A stretch of 10,722 nucleotides of DNA, taken from positions 1 to 10,722 of the forward strand of contig JBFWSL010000122.1 of NCBI GenBank assembly GCA_050248375.1, read 5' to 3'. Shown here piece by piece: positions 6,667 to 10,722 of this stretch. A program made the position numbers and the translations under genes. Position 1 is the first letter of the stretch. Each line of letters starts with the position of its first letter. The stretch is from JAYZVT01 sp050248375 (GTDB taxonomy: Bacteria > Pseudomonadota > Alphaproteobacteria > Rhizobiales > Methyloligellaceae). The notes below the pieces were generated by a model, which did no database searches, was not told the origin of the DNA, and saw only the letters and a list, made by a program, of their open reading frames with translations.

Positions 6667-7266
6667 ATGAGACAGATATTGGCTGCGGGCCTGCTCACGG
6701 TGGCGGTGATGCTTGGCGCCGCGCAGCAACGCGCGGCGGGAGAGACGCTCGAGACCGCCGTCTTCGCCGGAGGCTGCTTCTGGTGCATGGAGGAGGCCTT
6801 CGAGAAGGTCGACGGCGTCAAGGAGGTCGTCTCCGGCTACACCGGCGGCCACACCGAGAACCCGACCTACAAGGACATCGGCTGGGGCAACACCGGCCAT
6901 TACGAAGCCATCGAGGTGAAATACGACCCCGCCACGGTCGGCTACGGGAAGCTGCTCGATGTGTTCTGGCACAACGTCGATCCCACCGATCGCGGTGGCC
7001 AGTTCTGCGACCGCGGCATGCAGTACCGCACCGGCATTTTTGCCGTGAACGACGCGCAGAAGGCGCTGGCGGAGAAGACGAAGGAGGAGGCCGGCAGGAC
7101 GTTGGGAAAGACCATCTATACCGAAGTCCTCCCGCTGAAGAAATTCTGGCCGGCCGAGGACTACCACCAGGACTATTACAAGACCAACGCGGGCAGATAC
7201 ACCTACTACAAGTGGGCCTGCGGACGCGCCCAGCGGCTGGAACAGCTCTGGGGCCCGAAGTCCTGA
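6667..7266 (+). CDS. msrA: Peptide-methionine (S)-S-oxide reductase, exported
   Basis: A 199-aa MsrA that reduces methionine-S-sulfoxide in oxidised proteins. The catalytic site is GCFWC, with C37 the nucleophile. The family blocks SGYTGGHTENPTY, GHYEAIEV, FWHNVDPTDRGGQFCDRG and QYRTGIF follow in order. C114 and C185 (ACGRAQRLEQLWG) are candidate recycling cysteines. Residues 1-25 look like a Sec signal peptide (LAAGLLTVAVMLGAAQQRAAG), so the enzyme should act in the periplasm rather than the cytosol, where many MsrA proteins reside. The start is the ATG at 6667, served by AAGGAAA (6654-6660). The frame is open further upstream, but that extension overlaps the kinase gene and would bury the signal peptide. 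No MsrB is fused or adjacent. A strong hairpin ends the gene. The function is secure; periplasmic location is inferred. Confidence 0.95.
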   Translation: MRQILAAGLLTVAVMLGAAQQRAAGETLETAVFAGGCFWCMEEAFEKVDGVKEVVSGYTGGHTENPTYKDIGWGNTGHYEAIEVKYDPATVGYGKLLDVFWHNVDPTDRGGQFCDRGMQYRTGIFAVNDAQKALAEKTKEEAGRTLGKTIYTEVLPLKKFWPAEDYHQDYYKTNAGRYTYYKWACGRAQRLEQLWGPKS

Positions 7267-7283
7267 CATCCCGCGTGCTCAAT

Positions 7284-7323
7284 GTGAAAGGCCGGCCCTC
7301 GCGAGAGAGCCGGCCTCACGTTT
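7284..7323 (+). terminator. Rho-independent-like terminator of msrA
   Basis: AGGCCGGC (7289-7296) pairs with GCCGGCCT (7309-7316). Inside, CTC-GCGA-GAG forms a GNRA-capped tip after one mismatch. Outside, GTG (7284-7286) and CAC (7317-7319) extend the stem across two bulged A residues. The T-run is only three bases (7321-7323). It begins 18 nt after the stop. Confidence 0.7.
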
Positions 7324-7358
7324 CCCGGCGGCACCGGGGAGACTGGTGCGCCGGAAAC
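7320..7358. repeat. Long bulged hairpin directly after the msrA terminator
   Basis: GTTTCC (7320-7325) pairs with GGAAAC (7353-7358), GGCG (7327-7330) with CGCC (7349-7352), and CACC (7332-7335) with GGTG (7345-7348): 14 base pairs with single bulges at 7326 and 7331 and a 9-nt loop. It abuts the preceding hairpin with no gap. It may be a second transcription stop or a structured RNA; there is no T-run. Confidence 0.5.
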
Positions 7359-7390
7359 CGTTCGCGCTGTGGCGATCCCCGCCGCTAGGA

Positions 7391-7433
7391 CATGATCCGG
7401 AAAAGTGGATACCGCTTTTCCGACAGGATCATG
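7391..7433. repeat. 43-bp interrupted palindrome, probable dispersed intergenic repeat
   Basis: The outer arms are CATGATCC (7391-7398) and GGATCATG (7426-7433). The inner arms GGAAAAGTGG (7399-7408) and CCGCTTTTCC (7412-7421) pair fully with one G-U around a 3-nt loop; four unpaired bases (7422-7425) lie on one side. From memory, palindromes of this pattern (ATGATC, GGAAAA, TTTTCC, GATCATG) recur between genes in many Hyphomicrobiales genomes. Only one copy is in this window, so repeat status is recalled rather than shown. Confidence 0.55.
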
Positions 7434-7450
7434 CTCAAGCTATCGATCTG

Positions 7451-7498
7451 GCGCATCCTCTTGCCGGCCAGGCGAGTCCACCCGGCCGGATGATGCGC
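7451..7498 (-). terminator. Stem-loop at the 3' end of the 98-aa gene
   Basis: GCGCATC (7451-7457) pairs with GATGCGC (7492-7498) and CCGGCC (7464-7469) with GGCCGG (7484-7489), with an asymmetric interior loop. The structure touches the stop codon of the minus-strand gene. No T-run follows on the minus strand, so it may stabilise the mRNA 3' end or be a weak terminator. Confidence 0.35.
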
Positions 7499-7794
7499 TA
7501 GCGGCAGACCCTCACACGGCGCGTATCCCACTTGACCCGCCAGCGGTCGCGGCGGTTGTCGTAGTAGCGGACCCGCACGCGCTTGTGCTCGGTCCAGCAA
7601 TTGCTGCGGCCGTAATAGCCGTAGTTGTGGCGGTAGGCGCGGTTGTTGTAACCGTGATAGCCGCCCACGCCGATATGCACGCCGGGCACGCCGAGCCGCA
7701 CGCTCACGTCGGCCGTGGCGGGCGTCGGCGAAGCCATGAAGGCGCCGCCGGCGATGGCGGCGGCCGCGGCGGTGAAAATCATCTTCCTCATCAT
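7498..7794 (-). CDS. Small exported Tyr/Arg/Gly-rich protein, 98 aa
   Basis: I do not recognise the family. Residues 1-29 form a clear signal peptide (MMRKMIFTAAAAAIAGGAF, ending PATAD). The mature part has a glycine-rich segment (SVRLGVPGVHIGVGGYHG), a Tyr/Asn/Arg stretch, and a strongly basic C-terminus with alternating Arg (HKRVRVRYYDNRRDRW and a final RRVRVCR). It has two cysteines, C66 and C97, that could form a disulfide. The start is the ATG at 7794, with AAAGGAGA about 7 nt upstream. The frame stays open to 7971, but an EcfG-type promoter lies inside that extension at 7933-7958, which rules the longer form out if the promoter is real. It is the last of four minus-strand small exported genes and is convergent with msrA. 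The basic, aromatic mature chain might bind cell-wall polymer, LPS or nucleic acid; that is a guess. Confidence 0.8.
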   Translation of the reverse strand: MMRKMIFTAAAAAIAGGAFMASPTPATADVSVRLGVPGVHIGVGGYHGYNNRAYRHNYGYYGRSNCWTEHKRVRVRYYDNRRDRWRVKWDTRRVRVCR

Positions 7795-7932
7795 TGCGCG
7801 TCTCCTTTCCTGCTGTTCCCCGCGAGAGCCCTCGTCCGAAGCGGCGGATCGGCCGTCGGAATGCCGGATCTCTTCTCTTGCGTCCGGGAATTGTTGCGCG
7901 GAGAGGTCCCCCGCGCCTCGTGATGTCAGGAA

Positions 7933-7958
7933 AACGCGCGAAGGGCGCGAACGGTTCC
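7933..7958 (-). promoter_or_regulatory. EcfG-type general stress promoter of the 98-aa gene
   Basis: On the minus strand GGAAC (7958-7954), a 17-nt spacer, then CGTT (7936-7933): an exact match to the GGAAC-N16/17-CGTT consensus of the alphaproteobacterial general stress sigma factor. Transcription would begin near 7926, giving a leader of about 130 nt. It lies in an intergenic region oriented toward the gene it would serve. Confidence 0.65.
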
Positions 7959-8033
7959 GCATCGCCTTCACATGGCGTGAAGCAATGTTACGGCCCTGGC
8001 CGGAAAGGCGTCCGGGCCATGCGGCCCCGGGCG

Positions 8034-8300
8034 CTACTTCATGGCGCGGTAGGCGGCGGCCTTGTGATGCGGGCGCTTGTAGTGCTGGAAGTAGTTGTCG
8101 CGGCAGCGCTGCTTGTGGATCAGCAGGCCGTCCTTGCAGCCGTCATAGCCGCGGATGGGGTGATAGGCCCAGGCGGGCTTCCAGTAGAGATACTCGTATT
8201 TCGCGTTGGCGCGGTCGATCCACCTGTCGGTTGCGAATGCGGGCGCGGCTGCGGCGCAGGCGATGATGACGGCGGCGAGCGGCGCGTACAGGCGGTTCAT
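8034..8300 (-). CDS. Small exported protein, 88 aa, unknown function
   Basis: No recognised family. Residues 1-23 are a signal peptide (LAAVIIACAAAAPAFA then TD). The mature chain of about 65 residues is rich in Trp, Tyr, Lys and His (YEYLYWKPAWAYHPIRGY) and has two cysteines, C55 and C66, spaced 11 apart and able to form a small disulfide loop. The C-terminus is basic and His-rich (HYKRPHHKAAAYRAMK). The ATG at 8300 has GAGGGGAA a few bases upstream. It lies 239 bp before the 98-aa gene on the same strand. No convincing promoter was found: a TAGATT sits about 35 nt upstream without a good -35. No clear terminator follows. The two plus-strand frames across this stretch lack such a signature, so I favour this one. 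Confidence 0.75.
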   Translation of the reverse strand: MNRLYAPLAAVIIACAAAAPAFATDRWIDRANAKYEYLYWKPAWAYHPIRGYDGCKDGLLIHKQRCRDNYFQHYKRPHHKAAAYRAMK

Positions 8301-8384
8301 GGATGGTTCCCCTCGATCTTCCAGCGCGCAATCTAGCGCGAAGCCGGAGCGAGTTCAGCCCCTTTTGTGCGCGGGAAAGCAAAA

Positions 8385-8406
8385 CGGCCGGGCGCTGGCC
8401 CGGCCG
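8385..8406 (-). terminator. Rho-independent terminator of the 87-aa gene
   Basis: CGGCCGGGC (8385-8393) and GCCCGGCCG (8398-8406) form a perfect 9-bp stem with a 4-nt loop. On the minus strand it is followed at once by TTTTGCTTT (8384-8376). It lies 21 nt past the stop of the 8428-8691 gene, a textbook arrangement that supports that gene being real and monocistronic. Confidence 0.85.
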
Positions 8407-8427
8407 CCTGTCCCGCGAGGGGGGGAG

Positions 8428-8691
8428 CTATTTCATCGGCTTGTATTTGTACTGCGGAGCCGGCTCCACGTAATGCTTCTTGTGCTTCTTGTGCTTCCAG
8501 CCGTGGCTGCGGTCCTTGTCCTTCCACCACAGCAGGCCCTTGCGCTCGCGGCCGTCGTAATAGGCGGCCTTGCTGTCATAGGCCCGGTCCTTCTTCAGGA
8601 AGGTGGCTTCCGCCGGGCTGCTGCCGGCGCCGATCGCACCCGCGCCGACAATCGAGGCCGCGACGGCCGCGAAAATGGTCTTTTTGAACAT
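8428..8691 (-). CDS. Small exported Lys/His-rich protein, 87 aa
   Basis: Unknown family. Residues 1-29 are a signal peptide (MFKKTIFAAVAASIVGAGA, ending PAEA before TFLKK). The mature chain is strongly charged: DRAYDSKAAYYDGRERK, then LLWWKDKDRSHGWKH, then the KHKKHKKH repeat and a tail with alternating Tyr/Lys/Pro (QYKYKPMK). It has no cysteine. The His/Lys run suggests metal, polyanion or cell-surface binding, which is a guess. The start is the ATG at 8691 with AGGGAG about 8 nt upstream; the frame is open further but the extension has no signal-peptide logic. It is flanked by a near-consensus EcfG promoter (8753-8777) and a strong terminator (8385-8406). Its first 34 residues align without gaps to the 51-aa protein at 9071-8916 (17 identical), so the two are paralogues or share a duplicated signal region. 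Confidence 0.85.
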   Translation of the reverse strand: MFKKTIFAAVAASIVGAGAIGAGSSPAEATFLKKDRAYDSKAAYYDGRERKGLLWWKDKDRSHGWKHKKHKKHYVEPAPQYKYKPMK

Positions 8692-8752
8692 GAACTTACT
8701 CCCTGTTGATTGAAATGCGCGGCACGCGGGCCGCGCGGGCGGATGTGAAGGA

Positions 8753-8777
8753 AACAACAGGGAAGTTTGTAAGTTCC
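8753..8777 (-). promoter_or_regulatory. EcfG-type promoter of the 87-aa gene
   Basis: On the minus strand GGAAC (8777-8773), 16-nt spacer, TGTT (8756-8753). One base differs from the CGTT -10 core. The predicted start near 8746 gives a leader of about 55 nt before the ATG at 8691, a natural distance. Confidence 0.55.
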
Positions 8778-8864
8778 GAAGAAATACCGGCGATTTGCGC
8801 CTATTTTCCGGCGACCCGCGGGCGCCGGGAAGGCTGCGGCACCGGCTTCCTCCGCGCATGGAAA

Positions 8865-8890
8865 AAGCGGCCGGGGCGAGCCGGCCGCTT
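8865..8890 (-). terminator. Rho-independent terminator of the 51-aa gene
   Basis: AAGCGGCCGG (8865-8874) and CCGGCCGCTT (8881-8890) form a perfect 10-bp stem with a 6-nt loop. On the minus strand the stem ends in a TTTTT run (8866-8862). It starts 25 nt past the stop of the 9071-8916 gene, confirming the direction of that very short gene. Confidence 0.85.
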
Positions 8891-8915
8891 CGCACTCATG
8901 CCGGTCGGGAAGGCG

Positions 8916-9071
8916 CTATTTCTTCCCGGTCCAGAAGGCGCACCAGCTACCCTTCTTGTAGGTCGCTTCCTTCTTGCAGAAGGTCGCCTCGGCCGGAGTG
9001 GTCGCCAGCGGCAGCGTGACCGCTCCGACGAAGCCGAACGCACAGATCGCGAAAACAATCTTCTTCAACAT
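8916..9071 (-). CDS. Tiny exported protein, 51 aa, paralogue of the 87-aa neighbour
   Basis: A very short gene with unusually strong support: GGAGGAAG lies about 8 nt before the ATG at 9071 and a perfect intrinsic terminator follows the stop. Residues 1-29 are a signal peptide (MLKKIVFAICAFGFVGAVT, ending PAEA), leaving a mature peptide of only about 22 residues starting TFCKKEATYKKGSWCAFW and ending TGKK. It is basic (six Lys), aromatic, and has two cysteines (C32 and C44) that could close a disulfide loop, so the mature product resembles a small cationic, disulfide-stapled peptide. That resemblance is structural only; no function is claimed. It aligns with the 87-aa protein over the first 34 residues (PAEATF-KK shared). 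The frame is open much further upstream, antisense to lepA, but that is an artefact of GC-rich coding DNA. It is divergent from lepA. Confidence 0.8.
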   Translation of the reverse strand: MLKKIVFAICAFGFVGAVTLPLATTPAEATFCKKEATYKKGSWCAFWTGKK

Positions 9072-9183
9072 TGCCAACTTCCTCCGATGCCCCGGTATGG
9101 GGGGCACGATTCGAGCCAATGCCGCATGCGGGCCCATCATGCTCCAGATCGGGTCCCCGCAGAACGCGAATCTTTTGTCCCCC

Positions 9184-9235
9184 GGAAGCGGGGCGGGGGA
9201 GGCGGGCACGCCCCGAAGCCGCTTCCCCGAAGCGG
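9184..9235 (+). promoter_or_regulatory. Competing hairpins in the lepA leader
   Basis: GGAAGCGG (9184-9191), CCGCTTCC (9219-9226) and GAAGCGG (9229-9235). The middle segment can pair with either the first (8 bp, long loop) or the third (7 bp, 3-nt loop), but not both. The second form is followed by AAAAA rather than T, so it is not a terminator. A small GGCT-CTAAA-AGCC hairpin (9241-9253) lies between it and the lepA ATG. Alternative pairings suggest leader control, but GC-rich DNA yields such dyads by chance. Confidence 0.3.
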
Positions 9236-9260
9236 AAAAAGGCTCTAAAAGCCGCCTGCC

Positions 9261-10722
<1,462 letters not shown>

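Noticed and set aside
7794..7971. Longer N-terminus for the 98-aa protein
   Set aside because: It would bury a clean signal peptide, has no Shine-Dalgarno, and overlaps the EcfG-type promoter at 7933-7958.
7981..8033. Hairpin after the 88-aa gene as an intrinsic terminator
   Set aside because: The GGCC/CCGG-rich dyads here pair only imperfectly and no T-run follows on the minus strand.
7405..8709. Overlapping plus-strand open frames through the small-protein region as alternative genes
   Set aside because: They lack signal peptides and Shine-Dalgarno sites, and they run against the terminators (8385-8406, 8865-8890), whose T-runs are on the minus strand.
7267..9260. CRISPR array, tRNA, rRNA or insertion sequence
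   Set aside because: No regularly spaced repeats, no cloverleaf or rRNA core sequence, and no transposase or terminal inverted repeats were found here or elsewhere in the window.

Overview
The window is high-GC bacterial DNA and reads as an alphaproteobacterial chromosome, possibly Hyphomicrobiales or Rhodospirillales. Four things point that way: a single-domain response regulator of the FAT GUY type, promoters of the GGAAC-N16/17-(C/T)GTT form used by the alphaproteobacterial general stress sigma factor EcfG, a 43-bp intergenic palindrome of a kind I associate with Hyphomicrobiales, and the protein sequences themselves. The order is an inference. I see no phage, insertion sequence, CRISPR, tRNA or rRNA, and no defence system.

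Layout. Positions 1-486 hold no convincing gene. They carry a phased direct/inverted repeat array (86-125), several dyads, and the leader of the first gene. 487-3902 is a probable two-gene unit: an exported branched-chain-amino-acid-type binding protein, then a methyl-accepting chemotaxis protein. No transporter permease or ATPase follows, so the binding protein may serve chemosensing. It ends at a UUCG-capped hairpin shared with the convergent single-domain response regulator (4328-3972). That regulator is divergent from a membrane hybrid histidine kinase (4560-6575), so the two may form a phosphorelay. A periplasmic methionine sulfoxide reductase A (6667-7266) follows and ends in a strong hairpin. 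The gap 7267-7497 is packed with four hairpins, including the palindromic repeat.

7498-9071 on the minus strand is a run of four tiny exported proteins (98, 88, 87 and 51 aa), each with its own Shine-Dalgarno. Two of them have recognisable rho-independent terminators. The 87- and 51-aa proteins are paralogues in their first 34 residues. The 98-aa gene has a perfect EcfG-type promoter and the 87-aa gene a near-perfect one. lepA (elongation factor 4) starts at 9261 on the plus strand and runs off the right edge.

A common thread is envelope sensing and stress: a periplasmic binding protein with a chemoreceptor, a transmembrane kinase, a FAT GUY regulator (a family tied to the general stress response), periplasmic protein repair, and small exported proteins with stress-type promoters. 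The run of small proteins is the least explained part of the window and the best candidate for something undescribed. phyR, nepR and ecfG themselves are not in the window.
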